A stretch of 59,726 nt of DNA from Bacteroidales bacterium UBA2712. Its GTDB lineage: Bacteria; Bacteroidota; Bacteroidia; Bacteroidales; Paludibacteraceae. The notes below the pieces were generated by a model. The model was not told the DNA's origin. It worked only from the letters and a program-made list of their open reading frames with translations, and ran no database searches. Of this stretch, positions 1 through 7,559 are shown piece after piece (position 1 is the stretch's first letter; each line of letters begins with the position of its first letter). The translations under genes and the position numbers were made by a program. The stretch is taken from contig DEKW01000001.1 in NCBI GenBank assembly GCA_002354055.1, positions 1 to 59,726 on the forward strand, written 5' to 3'.

Positions 1-420
1 CGAGCTTGCAGCGCGTCTTACTAATCCTTTCCGCTTGTTGACGCCCCGATGGGCGACAACATGACTGCTTACAAAAATACGGGCTTGCAGCCCTCACAAA
101 AATAAAGAAAATAGACCCCTCCCAACCTCCCCAAGGGGAGGGGAATAGGAAGACATAGGTAAGACTAAGATAACATAGGAATACCTAGGTAGAAATAGGA
201 TGACCTAAGTAGTTTGGAAGAGCGGATTTTTGACATTTTTGTAAGCGAAGCGCATTTTTGTAAGGCGGTAGGGCGGCACTATCGAGTGCCGGACGAAGGC
301 TAAGCGGACAAAGGCGGGCTTTGGGCTCGCACAAAAGAACGAATTTGGGCGATTAGACTAAGGCGCATCAAGCGCCGACCGCCGCATTTCCGATTTACGA
401 AAAATTTAACTGCATTTGAC
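1..420. other. Gene-free, hairpin-rich region upstream of gapA
   Basis: I see no credible coding frame here. The stretch is packed with short inverted repeats: TGTTGACGCCC/GGGCGACAACA near 38-63 with one mismatch, GGGCT-TGC-AGCCC near 84-96, CCTCCCC-AA-GGGGAGG near 127-142, CGGCACT-ATCG-AGTGCCG near 274-291 and GGCGC-ATCAA-GCGCC near 362-376. A short-period repeat lies at 144-212. The hairpins with three-base loops resemble the cores of the repeat families found inside genes later in the window. Function unknown. Confidence 0.5.
144..212. repeat. Short imperfect tandem repeat, unit of about 10-11 bp (ACATAGGTAAG-like)
   Basis: Variants of the words CATAGG, CTAGG and CTAAG, each followed by a short purine-rich stretch, recur about six times with spacing close to 10 bp. 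The tract is non-coding and lies about 350 bp upstream of gapA. It is more degenerate than the other repeat tracts in the window. Confidence 0.55.
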
Positions 421-470
421 TGCCTTTTTGATAAAATAAGATTACAAAAATAAGATTTTTGGACGAATTA

Positions 471-502
471 TTTGCATACGTGCAAAAAAAACAGTACCTT
501 TG
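471..502 (+). promoter_or_regulatory. Bacteroidota-type promoter of gapA
   Basis: TTTG at 471-474, a 20-bp spacer and TACCTTTG at 495-502 match the -33/-7 consensus exactly. The start codon is about 62 bp downstream, leaving a leader of roughly 55 nt. Confidence 0.85.
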
Positions 503-564
503 CATCCGCAAAGGCTTAAGAGCAAAACAATTAATACACAAATAACTTAAATTAATCTACAATT

Positions 565-1632
565 ATGACAAAAGTAGCAATTAACGGCTTCGGCCGTATT
601 GGTCGTCTGGCTTTCCGTCAGATGTTCGAGGCAGAGGGTTATGAGGTAGTTGCCATCAACGACCTGACCAGCCCGAAGATGTTGGCTCACCTTCTGAAGT
701 ATGACACCGCTCAAGGTGGTTTCGCAGGCAAGTTCGGTGAGGGCAAGCACACTGTAGCTTACAAAGACGCTCAACTCGCTGAGGATGGCAAGACCGTTCT
801 CGTTCCGGGTTCGATTATCGTTGACGGCAAGGAGATTACTATCTACGCTATGCCGAACGCAGCTGATCTGCCTTGGGGCAAACTCGGTATCGACGTAGTT
901 CTCGAGTGTACCGGTTTCTATACCTCGAAGGCTAAAGCAGAGGCTCATATCCAGGCCGGCGCAAAGAAAGTAGTTATCTCTGCTCCTGCAGGTAACGACC
1001 TTCCGACCATCGTTTACAACGTAAACCACAAGACCCTGACTCCGGCAGATAAGGTTATCTCCGCAGCTTCTTGTACGACCAACTGCCTCGCTCCGATGGC
1101 AGCAGCTCTTCACAAATACGCTCCGATCCAGAGCGGTATCATGAGCACTATCCACGCTTACACCGGCGACCAGATGATTCTCGACGGTCCGCAACGTAAG
1201 GGTGATCTCCGTCGTAGCCGTGCAGGTGCACAGAACATCGTTCCGAACTCTACCGGTGCTGCAAAAGCAATCGGTCTGGTTATTCCGGAGCTGAACGGCA
1301 AGTTGATCGGTAGTGCACAGCGCGTTCCGACTCCTACGGGTTCGACCACTATCCTGGTAGCAGTAGTTAAGGGTAAAGACATCACCAAAGAGGGCATCAA
1401 CGCAGCCATGAAGGCTGCTCAGACCGAGAGCTTCGGTTACACCGAGGATGAGATCGTTTCGAGCGATGTAATCGGTATGAAGTTCGGTTCGCTCTTCGAT
1501 GCTACCCAGACTATGGTTGCTAAGATCGACGAGGATACCTATCAGGTACAGGTTGTTAGCTGGTACGACAACGAGAACAGCTACACCAGCCAGATGGTAC
1601 GTACGATCAAGTACCTCGCAGAACTCAAGTAA
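565..1632 (+). CDS. gapA: Type I glyceraldehyde-3-phosphate dehydrogenase
   Basis: This glycolytic and gluconeogenic enzyme oxidises glyceraldehyde-3-phosphate to 1,3-bisphosphoglycerate with NAD+ and phosphate. The N-terminal Rossmann motif GFGRIGR is at residues 9-15. The catalytic cysteine is Cys170 in SCTTNC, and the C-terminal WYDNENSY segment that contacts cofactor is present. At 355 residues it is slightly longer than the usual 330-340. It stands alone behind a perfect promoter and is closed by a strong hairpin terminator. Codon usage is strongly biased (CCG, CTC, GGT, AAG), as expected for a highly expressed gene. Identification is secure. Confidence 0.98.
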   Translation: MTKVAINGFGRIGRLAFRQMFEAEGYEVVAINDLTSPKMLAHLLKYDTAQGGFAGKFGEGKHTVAYKDAQLAEDGKTVLVPGSIIVDGKEITIYAMPNAADLPWGKLGIDVVLECTGFYTSKAKAEAHIQAGAKKVVISAPAGNDLPTIVYNVNHKTLTPADKVISAASCTTNCLAPMAAALHKYAPIQSGIMSTIHAYTGDQMILDGPQRKGDLRRSRAGAQNIVPNSTGAAKAIGLVIPELNGKLIGSAQRVPTPTGSTTILVAVVKGKDITKEGINAAMKAAQTESFGYTEDEIVSSDVIGMKFGSLFDATQTMVAKIDEDTYQVQVVSWYDNENSYTSQMVRTIKYLAELK

Positions 1633-1701
1633 GCTTAATCTAAGACTTCGCGCGACTCGCGGTTACACCGCTCGATGGCGCCTACGTCTTGATCTACGCT
1701 T

Positions 1702-1729
1702 CCCCACTGCATGCTTGCATGCACCGGGG
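1702..1729. repeat. Long perfect-core inverted repeat
   Basis: CCCC, then TGCATGC-TT-GCATGCA, then GGGG form a near-continuous stem with a two-base loop, in the 3' region of gapA just before the terminator. It could be an mRNA 3' structure or a remnant of a mobile palindromic element. It lacks the T-run needed for intrinsic termination. Confidence 0.5.
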
Positions 1730-1738
1730 GCCCCAATA

Positions 1739-1773
1739 AACAAAACAGACGTCCGACGGGCGTCTGTTTTGTT
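1739..1773. terminator. Bidirectional intrinsic terminator after gapA
   Basis: The two arms AACAAAACAGACG and CGTCTGTTTTGTT are perfectly complementary (13 bp) around a 9-base loop. T- and A-rich ends on both strands suit termination of gapA and of the converging HMA-protein transcript. Confidence 0.85.
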
Positions 1774-1810
1774 ATATACGCGTGCGCGTAGGCGTATGCG
1801 CATGTATTAA

Positions 1811-2182
1811 TTAATAAGGAGTGGAGGCGCCGGAGTCGGCGTCCGTCTTGGAACTCTTGGCTTTCGGCTCTTGGCTCTCAGCCTCCTTTACCTTTGCGGG
1901 TTTGTGGATCTTCTCGAAAGCTTTGAGGAGCGTCGGGAGATCGGTCTTGGTCGTGTCATAAGTGAGGGTGACGGTCTTGGTATCGAGGTCGCAGACCAGA
2001 TCCTTGACGCCTTTCTCAAAAGCGATATTCTTCATGATCTTATCGCAACAACCCTGACAGTGGAGGTCGCAAGAGAGGACAACCGTCTGGCGGTTAGACC
2101 GCTTTGCTGACGGACCGTTCGCTGCGCTCGCTGACAGAGCACAGAATACAGAACAGATGATAATTAAGAGATATTTTTTCAT
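1811..2182 (-). CDS. Secreted/periplasmic HMA-domain (heavy-metal-associated) protein
   Basis: This is a 123-residue protein with an N-terminal signal peptide (MKKYLLIIICSVFCALSASA) and one heavy-metal-associated fold at about 33-98. The metal site reads LHCQGCCDK (Cys42, Cys45, Cys46), close to the canonical MxCxxC, so binding of Cu(I) or another soft metal is likely. Lys/Glu/Ser-rich residues follow to the C-terminus. It lies 27 bp downstream of the feoB-like gene in the same direction and is probably co-transcribed. A family-A repeat (2094-2143) covers the signal-peptide C-region and the linker (NGPSAKRSN), so part of the leader is built from repeat sequence. The metal specificity is not evident from sequence. 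Confidence 0.8.
   Translation of the reverse strand: MKKYLLIIICSVFCALSASAANGPSAKRSNRQTVVLSCDLHCQGCCDKIMKNIAFEKGVKDLVCDLDTKTVTLTYDTTKTDLPTLLKAFEKIHKPAKVKEAESQEPKAKSSKTDADSGASTPY
2094..2143. repeat. Family-A repeat tract inside the HMA protein gene
   Basis: Two to three units of the pattern GACC-GC..GC-TGACRG lie in frame at the junction of signal peptide and mature protein. The words GACCGCTTTGCTGAC and GCTGACAGAGCACAGA recur in the tracts inside pepD and the glycogen synthase gene. Confidence 0.75.
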
Positions 2183-2187
2183 AATGA

Positions 2188-2226
2188 TAGGGGATTAGTG
2201 GATTAGGGGTTAGGGGATTAGGGATC
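2188..2226. repeat. GGGGATTA-type short repeat between feoB and the HMA gene
   Basis: GGGGATTAG, TGGATTAGG, GGTTAGG and GGATTAGGG follow one another with a period of 8-10 bp. The tract forms the whole spacer and supplies the last codons of feoB (SLIP-stop). Confidence 0.7.
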
Positions 2227-3880
2227 CTATCTGATAGACGAGGAAGGAGACGAGCCAGGCGAGGGCGAGGGAGTGGAAGACAGTGAACCACGCCCAGACT
2301 TTTCCTGCCTCGCGGCGGAGGGTAGCTATCGTCGCTACACAAGGGAAATAGAGCAGGACGAAGAGCAGGAAAGAGAACGCCGTAAGGGGCGTGAAGCCTG
2401 CGGTCGCTATATCGCCGCCATAGAGGATAGCGAGAGTCGAGACGATGGCTTCCTTGGCAGGCAGACCGGTGAGGAGGCAGACGGACATCTTCCAATCGAA
2501 GCCAAGCGGCTCCAGGAGCGGCGAGACGGCCTTGCCGATGGAGGCGAGGTAGGAGTTCTCGAGGTCGTTGAGGTCCTGCGAGGGGAAGTATTCGAGTGCC
2601 CAGATGATGATCGACGCCCAGAGGATGACGGTACAGATCTTCTGGAGGTAGTCCGCCACGCGCTCCCATATATGCGCTGCCGTAGCACGCGCCTTGGGCA
2701 GGCGGAACTCCGGCAACTCGTTGACGGAGTCGTCGTTGTCTTGCCGGAACCACGGCGTACGCTTCATGACGATCGCGAAAAGGATAGAGAGACAGATACC
2801 TATCGCGTAGAGGGAGATCATGACGAGTGCTTTATAGTTTGCGAAGAAAGTATCTACAAAGAGCATATATACCGGCAGCCTTGCGGAGCAGGACATGAAC
2901 GGCACCATGAGCATCGTCAGTACACGGTCCTTGGGGTTCTGGATGTCGCGCGCCGCCATGATCGCCGGTACGTTACACCCGAAACCCATGAGCATCGGCA
3001 CGAAGGAACGTCCGTGAAGCCCGACGCGGTGCATGATGGTATCCATGATAAACGCCTCGCGCGCCATGTAGCCCGAGTCCTCCATGAGGGAGATGAAGAA
3101 GAAAAGGATGATGATATTCGGCAGGAAAGCGAGTACCGCTCCGACGCCTTGCAGCACGCCGTCGATGAGCAGACCCGAGAACCAGCCGTCCGCCATGTGC
3201 GCATGAGCGAACTCGCAGAGCGCGTTGATGCCGTTCTCTATCCACTCCTGCGGATAAGCGCCGAGGGTGAAGGTGCACCAGAACACGAAATACAGCACCG
3301 CCATCATGATCGGGAAACCGAGCCAAGGGTTGGTCAGAACCTTGTCGATCTTCTCCAGGCGGGTCTGGTGGGCGTCATTAGGGGCATGGGTGAGGGTCTG
3401 GGTGAGGACACCGTGAACGTAGGCGCGGTAAGCGTCCTCGTCGCCCTGATCGCGGAGGTGGTAGATCGGGTGCGCCGTAGAGAGCGGCTTAGCCGCTGTG
3501 TCTTCTATCAACGTCAGGCACTCCTCCAGACCATAGTTCTTGCGCACCGACACGCGGCAGGTGGGTACACCGATGAGTTGCTGCATTTTCGGGATATCCA
3601 GCGAGTGGTCGGTTGCCAGCAAGAGGTCGTAACGGCCGATGGCAAGGACGATCTTCTCATGCTCGTCGATGATGTGCGGAGTGAGGAGAAGCGACTCCTC
3701 AAGCCTCGTGGAGTCCACCACCTGAAGCACCACGTCATATGAATGACCGTGCAGTTCGTCGGGGTTGTGTACCTCCGTGAATTGCAGGCTGTGCGTACCT
3801 TTGTCCGCCAGGTTCTGGAGGGCATAGGCGAGGGCAGATTTGCCGCTCTGAGGCAGTCCTATGACAGCTATTTTGGTCAT
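2210..3880 (-). CDS. feoB: FeoB-family ferrous iron transporter with shortened, degenerate G domain
   Basis: This polytopic inner-membrane protein is related to FeoB, which imports Fe2+. The membrane part (about 190-556) is well conserved, with Gate motifs, GFGCNVPAIMAAR and a second gate segment near FPCVATIATLRRE. The cytosolic N-terminal domain is abnormal. G1 is intact (GLPQSGKS, 8-15), but the region that should hold the G2/switch I and the DxPG G3 box is missing, and the NKxD G4 box reads GRYD. Total length is 556 residues against about 700 or more for standard FeoB. The frame is open, so it is not an obvious pseudogene. GTP binding or hydrolysis is probably weak or lost, which I infer from the motifs. 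The downstream HMA protein may be a functional partner. Confidence 0.85.
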   Translation of the reverse strand: MTKIAVIGLPQSGKSALAYALQNLADKGTHSLQFTEVHNPDELHGHSYDVVLQVVDSTRLEESLLLTPHIIDEHEKIVLAIGRYDLLLATDHSLDIPKMQQLIGVPTCRVSVRKNYGLEECLTLIEDTAAKPLSTAHPIYHLRDQGDEDAYRAYVHGVLTQTLTHAPNDAHQTRLEKIDKVLTNPWLGFPIMMAVLYFVFWCTFTLGAYPQEWIENGINALCEFAHAHMADGWFSGLLIDGVLQGVGAVLAFLPNIIILFFFISLMEDSGYMAREAFIMDTIMHRVGLHGRSFVPMLMGFGCNVPAIMAARDIQNPKDRVLTMLMVPFMSCSARLPVYMLFVDTFFANYKALVMISLYAIGICLSILFAIVMKRTPWFRQDNDDSVNELPEFRLPKARATAAHIWERVADYLQKICTVILWASIIIWALEYFPSQDLNDLENSYLASIGKAVSPLLEPLGFDWKMSVCLLTGLPAKEAIVSTLAILYGGDIATAGFTPLTAFSFLLFVLLYFPCVATIATLRREAGKVWAWFTVFHSLALAWLVSFLVYQIGSLIP

Positions 3881-3904
3881 TCTACTTCAAAAAATTTTGC
3901 GGTG

Positions 3905-3936
3905 CAAAATTACTGCTTTTTGCGGACATGTGCAAT
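3905..3936 (-). promoter_or_regulatory. Promoter of feoB
   Basis: On the minus strand, ATTG (one mismatch to TTTG), a 20-bp spacer and TAATTTTG lie about 24 bp before the feoB start codon. Confidence 0.7.
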
Positions 3937-3942
3937 ACCTAT

Positions 3943-4071
3943 TTATGGGGATTTTGAGGGAAGAGTTGTACTTTCGTGCTTCGTCGTTAGCGTATTTCTG
4001 CAATCCCAATCCCACTCCTCCTTGACCGCTTCACTCCAATTGAGTATTTTTTTGAATTTCATAGAGCTCAT
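3943..4071 (-). CDS. Possible small ORF or gene remnant (42 aa)
   Basis: An ATG at 4071 (or the in-frame ATG at 4062) opens a 42-codon frame whose first half is rich in Trp and acidic residues (MKFKKILNWSEAV, then EEWDWD). I recognise no family. The EEWDWD stretch followed by low-complexity Thr/Ser suggests a truncated remnant. A TATCTTTG box lies upstream at 4146-4153 on the same strand, with the three 22-bp repeats between box and start. This could equally be chance. Confidence 0.3.
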   Translation of the reverse strand: MSSMKFKKILNWSEAVKEEWDWDCRNTLTTKHESTTLPSKSP

Positions 4072-4078
4072 GATTTTT

Positions 4079-4142
4079 ATACAAAATGTTCAAATCTCAA
4101 ATACAAAATGTTCAAATCTCTGATACAAAATACTCAAATTCG
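4079..4142. repeat. Three tandem copies of a 22-bp AT-rich repeat
   Basis: ATACAAAATGTTCAAATCTC occurs at 4079 and 4101 with an exact 22-bp period. A third, diverged copy (ATACAAAATACTCAAATTCG) starts at 4123. The third copy is partly complementary to TTGAGTATTTTTTTGAATTT near 4040. Two exact helical turns of spacing would suit a protein-binding operator array. This is inference. Confidence 0.75.
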
Positions 4143-4269
4143 AGCGCAAAGATACAAAAAATAATTTAAATATACAACGATTATTTCGCGCAAAGATGCG
4201 CGAAAAATGCACAGAGAAAGGGCGCGGGCTAAAGCCCCGCAAACCTAACGAAGAACAAGGGGGATATAA

Positions 4270-4298
4270 AACAAGAGAGCGGTCTTGCGGCCGCTCCC
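4270..4298 (-). terminator. Terminator after the secreted-protein operon
   Basis: On the minus strand GAGCGG-CCGCAAGA-CCGCTC is followed by TCTTGTTTT. It lies about 30 bp past the stop of the 45-residue peptide. Confidence 0.65.
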
Positions 4299-4325
4299 TC
4301 TGAAAAAATGAAATAGTTGGGATAA

Positions 4326-4463
4326 TTACCACTGGACGTTGGTCTCTACGCCAGGGTTGATTTTGTTAGCGCCTGAGATAGCAGCACCGCTGGCACAAAT
4401 GATAGACAGCGTATTAATTTGCGCTACACTAACTTCAGGTTGATTATAAAATTTCTTTGTCAT
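4326..4463 (-). CDS. Small 45-residue peptide with strong Shine-Dalgarno
   Basis: The frame starts at an ATG preceded 8 bases upstream by GGAGGA, an unusually good ribosome-binding site for this phylum, where SD sequences are generally weak. The peptide begins MTKKFYNQPEVSVAQINTL and contains a short hydrophobic stretch (SIICASGAAISGA). It ends in NVQW. It resembles the widespread short Bacteroidales peptides of the form MKK-Y-xP-x-V-x(6)-LL-x-AS, of unknown function. It sits 20 bp after the 851-residue secreted protein and before a terminator, so the two are probably one transcript. A role as export-linked peptide or signal is speculation. Confidence 0.65.
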   Translation of the reverse strand: MTKKFYNQPEVSVAQINTLSIICASGAAISGANKINPGVETNVQW

Positions 4464-4483
4464 AGTTTTGTCCTCCGATTTAA

Positions 4484-7039
4484 TTATTTAACAACCTGAC
4501 CTTGTGCGTTATAGTGCACACCATTCTTAATGATGATAAGATGTCCGTTCTCGATGCGTTTCTCGCTCTTAAGAGCCTCAGCATTGTCGATGCCGGTAGC
4601 CTGTTGCTCGTTATTGAAGATAAAGCGCATGCGCTTCGGAGCACCAGAACCGCTATAGATGAGATATGCCTTATGCGCAGCGAGAGTGCCATGATACTCA
4701 TAGAATCCAACACCTTGTACTGTATTGTCAGCCGATTTACCGGAGAGCACGTAGCAGTTAGTTGGAGCGACTGCATCCTCATCCACACCTTGAAGTTGGT
4801 TGGCAGCAGGGTCGAATGTTACTGCACTTCCGTCTGACGGAGTAAGCGAGAACGAACCCGTCGGGGATTGAAGGATAACAGCTGTGTTAGCAGGGATGAC
4901 CTGAGCGCCGTTAGCAATCTCGTTCATAACCATATCAGTGCCTTCAATCTTAGCCACAAATGCCTTCGTGCCATCATTCGGCAGGGCAAATTTTCTTGCA
5001 CTGTCAAAGAATGTTGCATAATACTTGCCCGCATCATCCGGATCTTGTTTAGCAGCAATATCTACTCTCGGAGCAATGGATACCGACTTGATGAATCCCT
5101 TCGGAGCATCTTTGGTCGCAGCAAGAGCACGTTTCGGGGCAGGAGAACCACCAGTAGCAGCCAGATAGATGAGGACAGCTGTCGGTTCTACCAAATCATA
5201 GTCAACGCGTGCAACGCCCATAGAGGTTTGCGCGATAGAAACAGCCTCCTTGCCGCGAATCTTCACTTTGAACTCAAAGTTAGGATCAGCATAGCACTCG
5301 ATGGAGAATGTACCTTGACCAGCCGGGAGATTAATAGTTAGCGAACCATGCAGTGTATTTAGCCAAGCATCGGTACCAGCGGCATTACGATCGATAAATG
5401 TCTCCACTTGTGACGGATTGAGCGTGGTAGATATTTCCAATTGTCCGGAGGTTGAGTTGTATGTGTCATTAGCCGTAGAACTGAAGATTAAGGTCGACTC
5501 AGCACCTGGGTTCGTATATCCAAAGTCGAAAGAGGTCTCTCCGTTATTAGTTACAGGAGATACGAGCGGATTAATGTAAATCGGCAACTTAACGGTAGTC
5601 CAAGGTTCGTCGTTGTAGAAGCGGTAATTTACTAACAACGTATCCCTACCTGCAGCAACGGCTGTGATATGTTCGACATCTACTGCGCATCCTACGTCAT
5701 GACACGAAGGATCAACCCACGGGGCAACGAAGTGACCACGGGCAGTACTGCTCTCTTGGCTTGTATGAGAAGCATAGTACGTCTGGTATCTATGACATAA
5801 TTCAGGCAGCTTGACAGTTTCTCCTTCCGTCATTTCTAAATGATCAACTATCACATTGTACGGATTGTAAGGGGAAGAAGGATCCGATTGCTCTTTGAAA
5901 ACCAAGTCTTTAGCGAAAGAGTATCTGCCATTAATTACAGATACGTCCAGCGTAGCGGTAGCCAGATTGTACTGCGCATCTCCAGCAAAAGTAGCCGTAA
6001 CGGTGAAATTTCCATTACTATTCGGAGAGAAAGATACCAAATACCTGTCGTTATCAGTATCTGGATCTGCATAAACCTCCAACGATTCATCGTCGCTGGA
6101 AGTGAAGGTGACATTAGGTACACCCGGTAACGACCATTTAAACTCAATGGTATGCGATTCGTAATAACCCGTCTCATCCCTAATCATCTCAAACTCGGAG
6201 ATGCGAACATCTTGATACGTGCTATAGTCATAATCCTGGAAATACATGTCAATATCTTCCTTTTCTACGGCTGCACTGCCATCAATGTTCACCGTAAACG
6301 ATACGCTTCCAGTGGGGACATCGAGGTATTCTCCACTCGGAGCACAACTCATGGTAATTGTTGCAGACTGACCATCTGTTCCACGAGCGATGAACTGACC
6401 GTTTGAAACTTCTACTATGCTCGAATTGCTGGAGGTAATCGTAACGCATTCTTCCGGTACTTCAGCCCAATCACGAACAAAGTTCTCCGGTGCATGCGAA
6501 TATGCAAATCCGCAACCCCATACATAGACTAATTTCATCCAATTGTATGCAGAGGCACCCGGAGCAAGGGTGAGGTCATGCAATACTGCAGGATCCGGCT
6601 CATAAGAAGAGGCAGATACATCATCAGAAGCAGCAGCTGCTGTTACATAATTTCCACTAACGTTTACGGTAATGGTGTATGTGATATACGAAGGGCTTTC
6701 CCATTCATCGTATTCTATCGCTGGTTGAACCAAGATAGTCGATGTACCCTCCGTCATAGGACAGTAGATGTTTCCTATCTGAAACTGACGGTTTCCATGT
6801 ACATCCTGTTCAGGTAATTCGGTCGGAAAAATGTCAACGTTACCACTTGTAAGCATTGGCCCGGGGTTTTGTGGACTTTCCACCTTGAAGACATGAGTAG
6901 CCCATTCGCCCTTGTAGATCTCTCCTTTTTTCAAGTTGAGCTCGATTTCTTCCGCGAAGGCTTGCCACGAAAGAGTCATCATTACCGTCAGCAGCACTGC
7001 CGCTAATCGGCCGAATAGAGATAATTTTCTCATAAGCAT
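4484..7039 (-). CDS. Large secreted multidomain beta-sandwich protein with Bacteroidales C-terminal tail
   Basis: This 851-residue protein has a signal peptide (hydrophobic core about 8-27, ending near QAFA-EE). The body consists of Ig-like beta-sandwich repeats. The segments near 190-250 and 290-370 look like bacterial Ig-like (BIG2-type) domains (VTITSSNSSIVEV, VTFTSSDDESLEV). There are no catalytic motifs I can name. The last 25 residues (IENGHLIIIKNGVHYNAQGQ...) match the short C-terminal tail common on secreted Bacteroidales proteins, likely a sorting or surface-attachment signal. Start choice between MLMRKL (7039) and MRKL (7033) is open. PorX, a type IX secretion regulator, is encoded elsewhere in the window, which is consistent with export by that system but not proof. 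Confidence 0.75.
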   Translation of the reverse strand: MLMRKLSLFGRLAAVLLTVMMTLSWQAFAEEIELNLKKGEIYKGEWATHVFKVESPQNPGPMLTSGNVDIFPTELPEQDVHGNRQFQIGNIYCPMTEGTSTILVQPAIEYDEWESPSYITYTITVNVSGNYVTAAAASDDVSASSYEPDPAVLHDLTLAPGASAYNWMKLVYVWGCGFAYSHAPENFVRDWAEVPEECVTITSSNSSIVEVSNGQFIARGTDGQSATITMSCAPSGEYLDVPTGSVSFTVNIDGSAAVEKEDIDMYFQDYDYSTYQDVRISEFEMIRDETGYYESHTIEFKWSLPGVPNVTFTSSDDESLEVYADPDTDNDRYLVSFSPNSNGNFTVTATFAGDAQYNLATATLDVSVINGRYSFAKDLVFKEQSDPSSPYNPYNVIVDHLEMTEGETVKLPELCHRYQTYYASHTSQESSTARGHFVAPWVDPSCHDVGCAVDVEHITAVAAGRDTLLVNYRFYNDEPWTTVKLPIYINPLVSPVTNNGETSFDFGYTNPGAESTLIFSSTANDTYNSTSGQLEISTTLNPSQVETFIDRNAAGTDAWLNTLHGSLTINLPAGQGTFSIECYADPNFEFKVKIRGKEAVSIAQTSMGVARVDYDLVEPTAVLIYLAATGGSPAPKRALAATKDAPKGFIKSVSIAPRVDIAAKQDPDDAGKYYATFFDSARKFALPNDGTKAFVAKIEGTDMVMNEIANGAQVIPANTAVILQSPTGSFSLTPSDGSAVTFDPAANQLQGVDEDAVAPTNCYVLSGKSADNTVQGVGFYEYHGTLAAHKAYLIYSGSGAPKRMRFIFNNEQQATGIDNAEALKSEKRIENGHLIIIKNGVHYNAQGQVVK

Positions 7040-7086
7040 TTAAATTGTTTGTTAGTATAATGTTAATAATTATATTTGCTAACCTT

Positions 7087-7272
7087 TTAATTTCCGGGCG
7101 GGCGCGCGGGTGATTTGGCGGCGGTGTCGGAACTGTCGGACTTGTCAGACTTGTCGGACGAGAACAACTCCTCGATCACCTCCTTGGTAAAGTTTTTCGC
7201 TTCCTGATGGCGATGCTGCGAAACGGAGGATGATTCCTGTGTAGATTGATTGTTATTTTTCTTGTTTTCCAT
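7087..7272 (-). CDS. Hypothetical 61-residue protein with SDK repeat
   Basis: The likely start is the ATG at 7272 (MENKKNNNQS), because the longer frame would run back through a terminator hairpin. The protein is hydrophilic. A predicted helix (EAKNFTKEVIEELFS) is followed by a Ser/Asp/Lys repeat (SDKSDKSDSSD) encoded by four 9-bp repeats, then a basic Pro-rich tail. No family is recognised. It is 48 bp upstream of the 851-residue secreted protein in the same direction. Confidence 0.4.
   Translation of the reverse strand: MENKKNNNQSTQESSSVSQHRHQEAKNFTKEVIEELFSSDKSDKSDSSDTAAKSPARPPGN
7125..7160. repeat. Four tandem 9-bp repeats (TGTCGGACT)
   Basis: TGTCGGAAC, TGTCGGACT, TGTCAGACT and TGTCGGACG are contiguous. 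The 9-bp unit keeps the reading frame and encodes the SDK/SDS repeat of the 61-residue protein. Confidence 0.85.
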
Positions 7273-7289
7273 GCCCGAGTAAATAGCAC

Positions 7290-7317
7290 AAAAAAGCACC
7301 CGATTAAATTCGGGTGC
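7290..7317 (-). terminator. Terminator-like hairpin in the leader of the 61-residue ORF
   Basis: GCACCCGA-ATTTAA-TCGGGTGC is followed on the minus strand by six T. It begins directly at a TACTTTTG box (7317-7324), so a transcript starting there would begin with the hairpin. It may end transcripts from the TPR/AraC regulator gene, or stabilise or attenuate a short leader. Confidence 0.65.
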
Positions 7318-7423
7318 AAAAGTAGTGTAAATTTCCGAAATTGTTTTTGCAAAAGCGGACAATTATTTTACAAAATCGGACAAAGTGCTATTTATTAAGA
7401 AAAAAACCTATAAAACCCCTTGT

Positions 7424-7531
7424 CGTTTGTAAGCCAGGCAGGCTTTTGTGCCTTAGGAGAGTATGCCGCACTGTGAGCGAGCTCCCGGTCGTCATACCCC
7501 CTAATTCACACTCCTTACGGAGTTACAAACG
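7424..7531. repeat. Putative 108-bp palindrome-flanked intergenic element (REP/MITE-like)
   Basis: The segment is bounded by exact inverted 9-mers CGTTTGTAA (7424-7432) and TTACAAACG (7523-7531). It contains the internal hairpin halves ACTCC/GGAGT near 7510-7523 and GAGCGAGCTC near 7478. It has no coding potential. Architecture suggests a non-autonomous palindromic element. I see no second copy in the window, so the claim rests on structure alone. Confidence 0.4.
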
Positions 7532-7559
7532 CCTACGGACATAAACCTAAAAAACAACA

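Noticed and set aside
547..1194. Long open frames antisense to gapA, feoB, ileS, proS and pckA
   Set aside because: They mirror codon-biased genes, have no recognisable domains and no initiation signals.
2210..3880. feoB as pseudogene
   Set aside because: The frame is intact, the membrane domain is well conserved and it has a promoter. Only the G domain is reduced.
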